Source: Berghia stephanieae (Eukaryota > Mollusca > Gastropoda > Nudibranchia > Aeolidiidae). Taken from it: a stretch of 64,000 bases of DNA. Shown in pieces: positions 12,650 to 23,860 of this stretch. Both the position numbers and the translations under genes were made by a program. Each line of letters opens with the position of its first letter. Position 1 is the first letter of the stretch. Location: NCBI GenBank assembly GCA_034508935.3, contig CM067448.1, positions 49,363,120-49,427,119 of the forward strand. The letters run 5' to 3'. Under the pieces are notes generated by a model. The model did no database searches. It worked only from the letters and a program-made list of their open reading frames with translations, and was not told the DNA's origin.

Positions 12650-12850
12650 AAGATGATCTGCCTGAAAGCTCTTTAAGTGGAATACTTGGTGAAGAGTCCC
12701 CCCTCCTGGTCTACTGGTCGCAGTTTGTCGCCATCGTCACCCAATGTTCCACAGGTATCTGGTTCAACACCGGTGATGTTCGGACCAACGTTTGTATCAA
12801 CGATTGCCAGGAACTCTCAGTCGTGGAACAGGAGGATCAGACAACTGGAG
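12650..12850 (+). CDS. Candidate internal exon of host gene, phase 1 to phase 1
   Basis: The acceptor tcttttcag precedes a 201-nt block, and a donor GGAG|gtattt follows at 12851. Only one frame is open across the whole block. It begins with two bases (AA) and encodes DDLPESSLSGILGEE and later QELSVVEQEDQTTG, leaving a single G. That G plus GA from the exon at 19644 gives Gly and continues in frame into an acidic stretch, which is the main support. A second frame (12677-12850) is also open and Ser/Pro-rich (SWSTGRSLSPSSPNVPQVSG). A run of six C at 12688-12693 is a possible indel site. The product is unknown and no domain is recognised. Confidence 0.4.
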
Positions 12851-12940
12851 GTATTTATATTTGAAAATTATATCAACGTGATAAATGAAGGAGGAGGTTC
12901 TGGTGTAAGATAAGAGATATAAAAGATAGTGTTTGATATA

Positions 12941-13335
12941 CGGTGCCAGACAAGGCAAAGAAAGAAAGAAAGAAAAAGAAAAAACATCCCAAAAATAAGC
13001 TTCCTTGGCTTATATTTTTTTTGGGTGTTTTTTTTTTTCTTGTATTTTTCTTTCTTGCTTTATTATCTGGCCTTGTTAGATGCACCCTTTTTTTTTATTT
13101 GCATATTTATGACCCACCCCCTCAAAACGGTATGTCGGAATGATCTAGGTGGAAAAGAAAGAAAAAGAAAAAAATATCCCAATAATGAGCTTCCTTGGCT
13201 GATAATTTTTTTTGATGTTTTTTTTTTTCTTGTAATTTTCTTTCTTGCTTTATTATCTGGCCTTGTTTGATGTACCCTTTTTAAAAATTTGTATATTTGT
13301 GACCCACCCCCTGAAAACGGTATTATGTCGGGATG
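12941..13335. repeat. Tandemly duplicated fold-back sequence
   Basis: A roughly 190-bp unit occurs twice in a row (about 12955-13147 and 13148-13335). Both contain a purine-rich AAAGAAAG arm, then CTTCCTTGGCT, then a pyrimidine-rich arm ending TTATCTGGCCTTGTT. In the first copy the outer words ACAAGGC and GGCCTTGT, together with the GAAA/TTTC arms, can pair into a long hairpin, as in fold-back miniature elements. Confidence 0.65.
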
Positions 13336-14101
13336 GTCTATGTGTAGAAAATTGACTTAAAAGGCAAACTAATCAGAAGCAGGGAACATCACCCCACCCA
13401 TCTCTCTTTCAAATGAGCAGCTGATTGCTCGTTGAATTCTATAAACTGTTGTGCCATGATGATGCTGTCCCTATTTTCATAGTGAAATATTGACATGTCT
13501 TGTAACTTTATGAAAGTCCTTTCTCACGGGGTACAAATGCCTGGTTGTTATTGTTGTGGTCACAATACCATAGCTCCTTTAGTCTATAGATTATTATAAT
13601 TTTTACAACCATAGTTGGCCGTTCAATGAGTGGTGCCTGTTCAACGAATGTGTTGAAATGTTGGTCAATTCAAAATTTTTGATTCAAGTGTTGCATAAAA
13701 TTTGAACTGAATTTCTATTGTCTTAATAGAAAATACACTTTTTGATTTGACTCCTTAACAAAACTCTGCGGAGAAATATTTTCTGGGTTTTTATACATTT
13801 TGCTCACTTACCGTAGAATTCTTTCACAGTGTTAAGAGCAGAAAATGGTTGATATTTATGACATTTTTGTATTTTTTTAAAATAGAGGAACTAATAACTG
13901 GTATTGATTCAATGCAAGTACTTCCACCTCATTGTCATACTCTCTAACCAGAAGGTTGGCACACGCCGACGTGCTAAAAATGATGGCATCTGTTTTCGAT
14001 GGGCTTTGACGAAACAAATTTGATTTTTTGATACAATCATCACACTGTCTAATCAATTTCATAATACACGCAAGCCATCTTCTTGTTAATTGTAAACACC
14101 C
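13336..14101. other. Intron-like stretch, nothing recognised
   Basis: AT-rich sequence between the fold-back repeat and the hAT element. I see no open frame of substance and no repeat family that I can place. Confidence 0.4.
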
Positions 14102-16803
14102 CAGTGATGATACTTTTCCGCGGATCCGCGGAAATCCGCGGTTTTCTTTCCTTTCCTCGGTTTTCCTCCTCAGATCCTCGATCCACGGATATTTCCTTCA
14201 TTTCCTCCTTTTACTTTTTTTTTTAAAAATAATAAATCTTTAAAAAATACCTCCTTTTAAAAAAAAAAAAATTATATATATAAAATTTCCTCCTTTTACT
14301 TTTACTGGACTCCAAGCGTTTTAAAATTGAACGATCCAGCTGCGGGGCTTCATCGCCACTGCGCCACTGCGGAAGTGTTCATCGACCATGTTTATTCGTT
14401 CGATGTGGTAACCTAAGTATCGAAGAATAAAACTAGCACGATATCGCTTCTTTTGGACATGCGAACTTTCCTACAGTAGTCGCGTAGTCAATAACTCGAT
14501 TTCTGCTTATGGAGTCTAGTTACGATACCCATCCAGGAATTAAATTTCTTTCAAATTCAGCCAGAACGATCTCGCATTTCATTATCTTGTTTCACAGAAC
14601 GGTATGGACTAGATAAATCTGATTTAAAATCTAGATCTAGGCCTGGATTCTAATTCTTTTTGGATATTGTGACTGTTGTGTGTCTTTTTTTTTTTGTTTT
14701 TTGTTTCATTCTATGAGGACGTGGGCTCTAGACTTAGACTGGATTCTAATTCTTTTTTTTTTTAGATATCGTGACTTTGTAGTAAACTTTTAGAAACAAT
14801 GAAGCCTTTAGGTAAAAGTGAAGTTAGCCGTGCCAGAGAGGTCGACTGTAAGGTAAAGAACAAATTTAGATTTGAGTGGCTTGAAACTGTTGTTAAAGTG
14901 ACTTGTAAAAATGCCGGGGATGTGGACATCCGACTCATTGACAGCATTGTTAAAGTTGATGTTGCTGGTAAAGCATTGTGTACATATTGCAATGATGTTA
15001 TCAGCTATGGGAGCAAAGGAAAAACTGCTCTGATTGATCATGTAAAATCAGGGAAGCATGTAGCTTTTGTTGATCACAGGAAGACCAATTACACTTTGGG
15101 CTCTCAATTCAAAAACCAGAAACTGCCTTTTTTCCATTATTTGAGAAACAAATTGTGAAAGCTGTTGGTGATGGTACTGAAGTGACTGATGTTACCTCTA
15201 AGAGCTCTAAAGTGACTGAAAGACTTATCCCAATAAACGATAGGACTGCTAATATGGAGGCTATGATCTTAAGTGTGATGGCAGAAAGCAATATTGCTTT
15301 CTCGGCTGCACCTAAACTTCTTGAGCTCATAAAGGAATGTTCCCGTGACCCAAAGGCTCTTTCTAATGTTTGCTTGGACCGTTGTTCTGCCGGATACAAA
15401 CTTAAATATGGAATAAATGATTTTTCAAACAATCCATCGTTAAGTGTATGAAGGAATGCCCTTTTTCTCTAAATATAGACGAGAGTACATCTGCAAACAA
15501 TAAAAAAGTACTTGCTGTTTTAGTCAGTTACTTCAGTCCTATTAAGGAAGAGGTTGTGATTGAGCATCTGGCTTCTATTGAACTAGTGAAGGCGGATTCA
15601 TCTTCAATTTTTAAGGCTGTAAAGGACCTTATTGAAAGCAATGCAATTCCATGGACGAATCTCCAGTCATGTCTGCTGGATTCGTGCAATGTAATGAGAG
15701 GATCCAAAACAGGTTTTGAGACCAGGTTGAGGGAGTGTGCTCCACATCTCTTAGATGTGGATGGGGATTCGTGCCATCACATACACAACGCTGTTAAAAG
15801 ATTTTGTGAACCCTTCAATGGCTGGGTTGAGAGACTTTTTTATGACCTGCACACAGATTTCAAGTGGTCTAGTGAGTCAAAGCAGATTTTGGCAGAATTA
15901 TGCTCAGCATTTGATGTAAAATTTTCAGTGCCAGAAAGGTTCATTCCCCACAGGTGGCTCTCAGTGTATGATGTGTCAATTTCCACTCTCAGACTGTTGG
16001 ATATGTTTTACCTTTTTTATTATCCGTATGTTAAGGACCAAAACAATCACAGAGCAGGCATAAGGGCAATTGTGCAAAGGCTACAAAATAGTAAACTGGA
16101 ATCAAGGATTTACCAAATTTTTGAAATTTTGACGGAAAAATGCAAAATCATGACAAAAGATGGAAGGCAGAGGAAGGAGAGAATTGTTGAAAGGTTATTT
16201 TCCAACAGTAGGAAGACAGTCCTCCATTTGAACTTTTATGTTGCTGCTCTCCCAATGCTGAAAGCAGGGATGCCACTTTTCCGGTTTTAGCCGGAAATCC
16301 GGTTTTTTTACCACCTGCCGGTTTTAATCCGGAACCTCCGGTTTTTGTCCGTCGTCACTATTAAAAAAAAATAAAAAAAAAAAAAAATTTTTTTAAAAGA
16401 AGAAGAAAAAAATCGCGATCGAGATTTGAGCCGGAACTTTTTCGCCGGGTGAATAATTTGGGCTGTCACCGCCGGTCGAATATTTGGGCACCTAGGTAGT
16501 TTATCTCCGCCCATCCCCATCACAATTCCTCCTTTTAAAAAAAAAAAAAAATTTGATAAAGTGAGTTTGAGAATTTCTCAGAAATTTTCCGCTGAATTTG
16601 CCGTGTCAAATATTTCCCTCAAAACCACAAAATCACCATTATGTCTTATGTCATATTTTGACACCTGTGCAATAGTCTCGTGAAATTTAGTGACGGTCCC
16701 GTTTTTATGACGTCGGGCCAGACTGAATGGCACCAGATGTCACAATTGACACAGACGACCAGTGGTGTTCTTTGATTAGCTAGTTGATGGTTGAAGGGGA
16801 GGG

Positions 16804-16808
<5 letters not shown>

Positions 16809-16891
<83 letters not shown>
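16809..16891. repeat. (CT)n microsatellite
   Basis: About 80 bp of CT dinucleotides with one interruption. Confidence 0.95.
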
Positions 16892-16897
<6 letters not shown>

Positions 16898-17011
16898 CCC
16901 TTTGCCTTTCTTTCCATTTCTCTTTTCTTCTTTTTTTTTTTTTTTTGATATAGAATTCCTAAGATCAATTCATAAATTATTCTGGTAGAGAAGTCTCCTC
17001 TTCCCCCTCTT

Positions 17012-17016
17012 CCCCC

Positions 17017-17052
<36 letters not shown>

Positions 17053-17053
17053 T
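17012..17053. repeat. Poly-C followed by (CT)n
   Basis: Sixteen C residues run into a CT tract. This region is prone to assembly error. Confidence 0.9.
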
Positions 17054-17529
17054 TATTTCTTTCGTAACCATCCGTTAAATCATCTGGTTATACAGAGATA
17101 ATACATTAGCCTAGAATAAAGCAATGGGATTGGCTTAGTTTATTCTTCTTTCTTTTTACCTTTTGACTATGGCTTTAAATTTGTGAGATTCTTGGGTTGT
17201 ATTTATAAGCTGAATAACCACTAGGTTTCGGTACAAAATAAAAGATATTTTAGCCTGCTTTATAAAGTAAAAATCAAAACAAAACAACACTTTCTGGCCT
17301 TTTATTTGAATAACATTGTAGGCCTTTAACTTGTGGAAAGGACAATTCATTAAATGTTTACAAAAAGTAAATTTATGTTTAATGATAAGAATGGATTTAT
17401 ACTAGTAATAGTAATATATTACATAATACCAATACAAAACTATGTTCCTGTTATTTTTACACTTTGCTTGCGTTTGACCGATAGACGGAGACATTTTCCT
17501 CCTTTTTGACAAATTGCTATTATTATCAC

Positions 17530-17813
17530 TGAATAAAAAACACTCACCAAAACCACTACATCATCTCTACCACCACTACTATTACAACCACCACCACATC
17601 ATCATCCCGACCAACACTACTACTACAAATAACACCACATCATCCCTACCACCAGTACTACTACAACTACCACCACATTATCATTCCTACCACAACTATT
17701 ACAACCACCACCACACAATTATCTCTAAAAGACCACCACTACTACAACCACCACCACATCATCATCCCTAGAACCACTACTCCTACAACCACCATCAGAT
17801 CATCATCTCTAAG

Positions 17814-17845
<32 letters not shown>

Positions 17846-17945
17846 AATCACCACCACATCATCATCCCTACCACCACTAGCACATCATCCCTACCACCAC
17901 TACTACTACAACCACCACCACCACATCATCATCCCTACTACAACC
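17530..17945. repeat. Compound ACC/ACT trinucleotide array
   Basis: About 400 bp built from words such as CCACCACTACTACTACAA and CATCATCCCTA, with variable order. The open frame across it encodes only low-complexity His/Tyr/Thr/Pro and is not counted as a gene. Confidence 0.9.
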
Positions 17946-19643
17946 ACCAAATGTAATTACAATTTCAACTTTTGAAATTCTCCGAGTCGTATCAGAAATT
18001 GCTGGAGTCGTATCAGAAATTGCTGCAAGACAAATTTTGGATCGCATCTCAATGAATTTGATTGAAGTTCAAATTTATAGGTTATGGTTGCATGGGTGGG
18101 TCATGATCTTCACAATGAAAAATTTTCTCCTTTTATGTGACCAGTCATTCTCACCCCTGATAGCTATTGATATTAATTTGTCTATATTTTGTTTTCAGCA
18201 CCTTATTTTATCAATTTGAAAACTGTTAACTCTCCTTTCTTGTGTGTGTTATTTGCTCTCAATTGCGATAATAAGTACTGAAACAATATTCCAAATTTGA
18301 TATTTTACAAATCCTACAAAGCCCTTGACGTTGATTTGTATCTCGTCCGCGCAAGTTTTCAGGCTTTTTTTAATTTGCTTGGTGGCATCCCTGCTGAAAG
18401 AGTATGTTTGTCAGTTTCAAAAAAAAGATCCTATGATTCACAAGTTACATGACAGCCAGATCAGTATTACCAAGAAGTTCCTTGCCTGTTTTATCAAAGC
18501 AGAAAAGTTAGTGGATATCTCCCCCAAGAAAATTGCATCCTTAGATGTTGATAGTATAGAGAACAATCTGGAATTGAAGGACATTTTCATTGGCAAAGTC
18601 ACTTCAGACACTCTCAAAAGTTATGAGAAGAGAAATGAATTCCTCATTACAGTCTCGAGGGCATACAGGCATTGTGCTAAACATCTGCTTGCAACATTGC
18701 CTCTAAACAATCCACTAATAGTCAGTCTTTCAGCCTTAGATCCAGAGGCTCCCTGTCATAGTGTCGTTGGCAAAGCCTTAAACACTCTAGCTAGTCATTT
18801 TGGGCATTATTTATCTCAAACGGAAATGGAACTTGTTTTGGTGGAAATAAAAAATTTTGTCATAACCAAGAAGGACTTTAATGGGGAAAGGGTTGATTTG
18901 TGGTGGAATAGAAATAGTGACTTTCCTATTCTTCAAAAGCTGGCTAGGGCTTGCTTATCCATATTTCATGGCCCACAGGTAGAGGGTTCCTTTTCTAAAA
19001 TGAAGGATATTCTTAAAGACAAGTGTGGCAACATGAATATTTCAACATTCTCTGCCATACAGACGGTGAAGTATTCTTTGAAAGCAAGGAATGCCACTGC
19101 CCTGGAATGCTTCAAAAGAAAAGACATAGATCACAGTGAAATTGATCCTGTCCTGATAAGTTGCATTAAAAAATCTCGCAGCAAGTATCATGCTGAGTTG
19201 CAAAAACAGGAAGAGGAAAAGGAAAGAAAAAGACAAATGTTTGATCAAGCAGTTGTAAAGGCGGAAACAAAAAAGCAAGCAAAGGCAGTCCGGGAGAAGG
19301 CAATTAAAACAGCCTATAAGCTTCATATAAAGAAGCAATCCAAACAGGTTGGGCCCCCACCTAGAAAGAGGCCCAAAACACACTAGTACTCTTCAAGTAC
19401 TCAAAAGAAGTCATCCTGCCTACTTTCCTGTGGTGCAAGAATGTTCTAGGTGAGTTTTCCGTTTTTCCGAGACTTTTCCTCCTTTTTGACTTTTTGTGAG
19501 TATCATCACTGACACCTGCAAATTTTGGAGGCGATTGGTCCAGTGGTTTCAGAGCCTAAATTTTACCCAAAAAAATTCAATTTGCCAAATATATTATTAT
19601 TATTATTGTAATTAATAAATAATATTTTGGCATCATTCTTCAG

Positions 19644-19839
19644 GACTGGAGACCAATGAAAGTGAAAAAGACCCATCATCCCAAGCACCAACAAAAAAGG
19701 CATCTGATGTTCCCGCCGACTATGACAACGAAAAGATGCTCAGGGACGAAGTCTTTCAGCTGACCCGAAAACTTTGCAATGCCGTCTTTCAAAGGAACAT
19801 GTTATTGAAAAGGCTGAGAAACATACAAGATTTGGCAAG
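19644..19839 (+). CDS. Host gene exon, unrecognised charged/helical protein (phase 1 in, phase 2 out)
   Basis: The acceptor cattcttcag and donor ag|gtaaat bound 196 nt. With two leading bases, the block is open and encodes an acidic Ser/Pro-rich start (SEKDPSSQAPTKKASD) followed by a predicted amphipathic helix (EKMLRDEVFQLTRKLCNAVF, then RNMLLKRLRNIQDLA). The trailing AG joins the C of the next exon (20644) to give Ser without a stop. Phase agreement on both sides and good splice sites support a real exon. I do not recognise the family. A short, helical, complex-forming nuclear protein is one guess, and no more than that. Confidence 0.6.
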
Positions 19840-19874
19840 GTAAATAATGGATAATAATGATAAAAGTGTGGGAG

Positions 19875-19910
19875 ACATTTTTTAATTTTTTTTTTTTTTT
19901 TTTTTTTTTT
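19875..19910. repeat. Poly-T tract
   Basis: A T-rich run in the intron after the exon at 19644. Confidence 0.9.
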
Positions 19911-20401
19911 GCTGCTCCTTTCCATGTAACTTTCAAAATTCATTCTTCATGGTTGCTGCCATTTATTTGCGGACTTGGCATTCAACATGATTTCCATAGT
20001 GGCCTACTGATTTAATCGGAGCTGTCCCGATTTGGCAATCTGGAGGAAAAGAGTGAAAAATTATAACATTAAAAAAAAGCTGGCCTCAGGGCCGGATATT
20101 TATAACAGGCCTTTAAATTCACAGGCAATTTGCCTGATATTAGACACTCCATTATTCTCTACCACAAGGGGCATATTAGACGAAATACATTTTAAGAAAT
20201 TTTCTCCTTTGTTAAAAAAAAAAAAAAGAGAACAATAGCCCTAGATTAACCAATCACAGGATTGTAAAACCGTGGATGATTATACTGAAGTATGACAAAA
20301 CTATATTGACGATAGTCATGTACCGAAGCCGTCTCTCTCTATACCTCGCTGCACAGTAATGAGTGGCCGTCAAGGGGTTTCCCTCTTTGTGCTTATCGTC
20401 T

Positions 20402-20643
20402 GTTTAACTAGTATATTTTATTTTACCAACATCATCAATTCCCACATGTAATCATATATTTTTTCTATGCAGGGCTATACAGTGCTTTATGATTGCCTTT
20501 TTGGAATGTTTAACTAGTATATTTTATTTTACCAACATCATCAATTCCCACATGTAATCATATATTTTTTCTATGCAGGCTATACAGTCCTTTATGATTG
20601 CCTTTTTGGAATGTTTAACTAGTATATTTTATTTTACCAACAG
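20402..20643. repeat. Tandem duplication of an intron 3' end (unit about 106 bp)
   Basis: The block GTTTAACTAGTATATTTTAT to CTATGCAG... occurs at about 20402, 20508 and 20613; the third copy runs into the exon at 20644. At the splice point, the exon-linked copy reads CCAACAG|CATCAATCTGG and the two upstream copies read CCAACATCATCAATTCCC. The duplicated versions therefore lack the AG. Confidence 0.8.
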
Positions 20644-20758
20644 CATCAATCTGGACATGCTCAGCTTAGTTCAAATCATAGACGGAAATCCAGAAGGCAG
20701 AGAAGAGATGGACAAGGTTTATCGACTGGTACAAACCATCTTGAGTGACACCGAAGAG
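20644..20758 (+). CDS. Host gene exon, unrecognised helical segment (phase 2 in, phase 0 out)
   Basis: The acceptor ttaccaacag and donor GAG|gtgaga bound 115 nt. Joined after AG from the exon at 19839, it reads S-INLDMLSLVQIIDGNPEG followed by REEMDKVYRLVQTILSDTEE. Both stretches have a heptad-like spacing of Leu, Val and Ile. It ends exactly on a codon. The preceding intron end is triplicated (see 20402-20643). Function unknown. Confidence 0.6.
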
Positions 20759-20850
20759 GTGAGAGGGTATAATATAAAGTAAAAAGTTCATTTTTATACC
20801 CCGTTTTAGTTGTTGAGAAAAACTGATTTTACTATAAAATTATATATAAC
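20759..20850. other. Intron start
   Basis: Short AT-rich stretch between the exon and the Tigger-like element. Nothing else is seen. Confidence 0.4.
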
Positions 20851-22857
20851 TACAGTCGATCCGCTTAATCTCACAATTTAGGGAGTTCAGGTTAGTGTGT
20901 CGATTAAGCGGGAAAGCTAAAACATAGCATCTAAGCACCAGGTTTCATGTGCCATTCATGTAGGACTGAGTTTTCTACAGGCTTGGGACCGTCACATTCT
21001 AGACTTGACTTCATTAGAATGTTTGTTTTTTATTAATTTGGGTTTTTTACATTAAAAGTTTTTCTTTTAAAAAAAATATTTTCTTTTTCGTGTTTTATCG
21101 ACAACAAAATGTGACATTATTATTCGTTAGAACAGTAATCGCGAAGCGTAGATTGCCATAGCTGCCAACCGTTCCGTTAAAAACGGATTTGTTCCGTATT
21201 TGACTTCCTGAGTCCGTAAGTCCTTATTGTCAGCTTAAAATCCGTATTTTGTAATTTTTGACTAATTTGTGGTAAAAAAGCCATGTGAGCCTAATGAATT
21301 ATTATTATTGATCCATTATTATTACTATTACTACTACTATTATTGTTATTATTATTATATATTATTATTGGTGTCCAGTGAGAGCATAATCTCCATTTGT
21401 GTAGCTCTTTAATTTGAATTATGCCTCTATCATAAATGATTTTCAACAATTAAAAAAGTTCCATTCGTTTATATGACGCCTGTATTTTACTCAAACCTTT
21501 CATAATGTATTGGAGATTTACATAGAATATGGATGTTAGCCTCGATATACTTTGAATATTCTAAGACAGTATTGATACTTTCACTATTTGTTACAAATAT
21601 TATTTTAATTAAGAATAAAATTAAATCCACCTCTTTGATTGGAAGGTATTCAATCAGAAAATCAATTGCTTATATTGATTAAGCATGACAATGATTATTT
21701 CCCTTTATTAATTTATGAAATATATAAATTTAATCCCTTTAAAAAACATCTTCATCTGATTTTAATTATTTTTTTTTCAAGCAAGCTTTTGTAACGGTTT
21801 AGGTTCAAGAAAAATAAGTATACTCCATTTTTAGGTGTGTTTATCTTGTCAAAGTAAAGAAGTAGGAATTCTCTAATATTTAGAAGTGCATTTTACTATA
21901 ACTACTATTATAGTATACTACTTAAAGACCATTATGTTGCATGAAAGAAAACATATATGCAATCGTCTACTTTTTATCTGAACTCACCTAATTTTTACCC
22001 CAACACGCCCTCTCAAGTGATGTACCAGGTTGGCAGTTATGCATTTCTAACCATCTTAAGTTTTTTCATTTATTTTACAATTGTGCTTCTTGTGTATTGG
22101 TCCTTATCAAAGTTGAGGCAGTTGAATTCTTTCTTTATTTTGTCTGTTCTGAAATTTTGATCTCATTGTGGAAAGTGTCATTTTAACGATTCAAATGTGC
22201 TGGTACTAAACCCGATAATTTAGTAACATTTGGACTGGCCTCTGTTATCTCAAACTTGTTAGTGTTAGCAATAGTAATTAAAAAGGCTGACTTTTATATG
22301 TTGCGATTCGATGAAGGGGGGGGGGGGGGGGGGGGGGCTTCGGGGCGGCACACGTCGTCCCCTCATCCCGGGCCAAATGAGCGTTCCTTATTTTATTTTT
22401 GAAAAGTTGGCAGCTATGGATTGCTTTCTATTCTGCGCAAGCTGTTTATGAACCTTTGTCTCCAATCTCGCCAATGTAAATCATCTGTCAAGCGTTCTTC
22501 TTGGATGAAGTGGCGTAGTTTGTCTACCATGTCAAGTTTGTCAGTGTTTGTCAGGGGTGGTGTGTCACATTCCAATGACCCATCCGCATCTTTATTACCT
22601 AGGCATTGTCTTTGTGTGGTTGAACGGCGTCCAGTGGTTCCCGGGTCAGTTTACCGCTGATAGGTATATTGTTGTCCATTGTTACGAATTGATCGAATAC
22701 TCTGGTCGAAAAGTTGTGTGGAACGGGAACAGCATCGTTGATTTCATAAGGTGTAGTGATTAAGCGGAAATGGTGTACGATTATATAGAAAAAAATTCAG
22801 TTTTTCTGGAATGTCTAGCTTATAGTCAGAGTTTGCGATTAAGCGGAGTGAACTGTA
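20851..22857 (-). mobile_element. pogo/Tigger-like DNA transposon, decayed
   Basis: A TA duplication (20851-20852 and 22856-22857) flanks inverted ends that begin CAGTCGATCCGCTTAAT on the left and, read inward from the right, CAGTTCACTCCGCTTAAT. These are the hallmarks of pogo/Tigger-type elements. Reading the minus strand from about 22630 to 22420 gives an acidic segment with LDMVDKLRHFIQEERLTDD, consistent with the poorly conserved tail of such a transposase. The element was later hit by the insertion at 21157-22418. No intact gene remains. Confidence 0.7.
21151..22424. mobile_element. Nested TIR element with 6-bp duplication
   Basis: Ends CATAGCTGCCAAC (21157-21169) and its exact inverted copy (22406-22418) are flanked by GATTGC (21151-21156 and 22419-22424). 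The left end is followed by repeated CCGT words (CCGTTCCGTTAAAAACGG, CCGTATTT). The interior is noncoding and contains an ATT tract (21298-21370) and a G-run (22317-22337). The terminal word recalls hAT-like miniature elements, but hAT usually gives 8 bp, so the superfamily is left open. Confidence 0.75.
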
Positions 22858-22882
22858 TTGACTGAATGCTTTTGTTACCTGC

Positions 22883-23403
22883 CTCTGGATGGGTTCTTTT
22901 GCCTCCCATGGTGAGCAGGAGGTCACATGCTATGTTTTCTTTCCCCTATATCTGATTTGCTCTCTGTCTTTGACTTGGAATGGGATCACTTGGTTTTTTC
23001 CTGGCCCTTGCCAGAGTCCTTAGCTGAGAGGGAAATGTTCAAATGTATAATGCTACTTTTGGGAGTTGATATTTTTTGTTCCTTGTAAGTTATCTTCCTA
23101 TTATATAGTGATAGTTATATTATTTTTTGGTTCGAACTTATATAAACATGAAATGAGAGAATTCATCTTAGTGGGGATCCTGTATTGGTGTCTGGATGCG
23201 ACCTTCGGGTGATCTCAAACCAATTACATTGATGGTGTGCTCTTGGAATCTGCATTTGCAAACCATTTCTCCTTTGTCTTACCTTTTCCTTGGTGCTTTA
23301 ATTGTAAATCTATAATTTTTTGACTATATCTCATTTTCTTCCTTTTTACTGGCGCTGATATGGCCTACACATGTCGCAAGAGCCGTAAAACCCTTAAAAA
23401 CAA
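22883..23403 (+). repeat. SINE family A, copy 1
   Basis: The family's typical order is present: a start near GGTGGGGTTCCTGACCTCCC, then CTTGGAATGAGATTACTTGG, TTGTAAATCATCTCTCTG, GATCTCAAACTAAGTAC, and a 3' stem-loop ending in GCCGTAAAACCCTTAAAAAC. This copy is diverged. No clear tRNA-like boxes are visible, so the polymerase III origin is unproven. Confidence 0.8.
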
Positions 23404-23860
23404 AGAATTTGCTACCTTATTCAGTCCCTGATCATTGACTGTGTAATAATAACAACAACACGAGTCCAGTCTAATAGGAATGATTTCTCAGTGTTTGTGG
23501 TTTACTGCTGTCTTCTATGTGTTGTGTGATCTGTGAGTTTTGTTCACTCGTAGAAATCATCAATCCCTTTCAAATGTTGTTTCTGCATGAGTTGTCCACA
23601 TCTGCCAACCCTCCAGGAATCTGGTTGAGTCTCCTGGAATCACGGCCTACGTGAGTTGTCTTTAATTCTACAACCACTTCTAAGACCATTGTAATTATAC
23701 CAAAGAAATGAATCTTGTCACTGTTGAAACTCATTGCTGTTAAAATTGGGATCAGTAAAACTGCAAAAAAAAAAAATTAAAAAAATCGCCGGCATTTTAG
23801 CCAAATCTCCCTGATTTTTTATAATGGATAAGTACTTGGATATGCTGAACCTATGTATTT
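23404..23860. other. Unique sequence with a possible hAT-like fragment
   Basis: Positions 23597-23830 contain CATCTGCCAACCCTCC and later GCCGGCATTTTAGCC, in the style of the small TIR elements elsewhere in this window. No matching inverted end could be fixed. Nothing coding is seen. Confidence 0.3.

Larger units (their letters stand above)
16257..18400. mobile_element. Nested hAT-like non-autonomous element with 8-bp target duplication
   Basis: The element spans 16265-18392. Its left end, CAGGGATGCCAC, matches the reverse complement of the right end (GTGGCATCCCT). An exact 8-bp duplication GCTGAAAG flanks it (16257-16264 and 18393-18400), diagnostic of hAT transposition. The interior is noncoding. 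It has repeated CCGGTTTT words near the left end, a CT microsatellite, a CCACCACTACTAC-type array, and near 17490-17520 a piece resembling the right end of the host hAT element (TTTTCCTCCTTTTTGAC). Confidence 0.85.
14799..19386 (+). pseudogene. hAT transposase gene, interrupted
   Basis: Starting at ATG 14799, the N-terminal part has a BED-like finger (CTYC then HVKSGKH). The core from 15448 has SLNIDEST, with the probable first catalytic Asp, then CNVMRG, CHHIHNAVKRF and HRWLSVYD, in the order known for hAT transposases. The C-terminal part (from about 18400) carries the dimerisation region FPILQKLARACLSI and VEGSFSKM, then a Lys-rich tail to a stop at 19386. Frame changes near 15120-15160 and 15425-15450, plus the 2.1-kb insertion after PMLK, inactivate it. 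Removing the insertion and one target copy gives PMLKEYVCQFQKK in frame, so the insertion landed in what was then a coding region. Confidence 0.8.
14102..19511 (+). mobile_element. hAT-superfamily DNA transposon, 5.4 kb, inactive, with nested insertion
   Basis: A 13-bp terminal inverted repeat CAGTGATGATACT begins at 14102, and its reverse complement ends at 19511. The left subterminal region repeats the word CCGCGGA, and both ends carry TTCCTCCTTTT-type stretches. The element encodes a hAT transposase (separate entry) on the plus strand, interrupted by a 2.1-kb element at 16265-18392. A clean 8-bp target duplication could not be assigned; the flanks share only ACACC. It sits in what appears to be an intron of the host gene, between exons at 12650 and 19644. 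Confidence 0.8.

Noticed and set aside
17514-17771. 85-codon open frame rich in His, Tyr and Pro
   Set aside because: It is only the translation of the ACC/ACT microsatellite.
14094-19519. 8-bp target duplication of the large hAT element
   Set aside because: The flanks AAACACCC and ACACCTGC share only ACACC, which is too little to claim.
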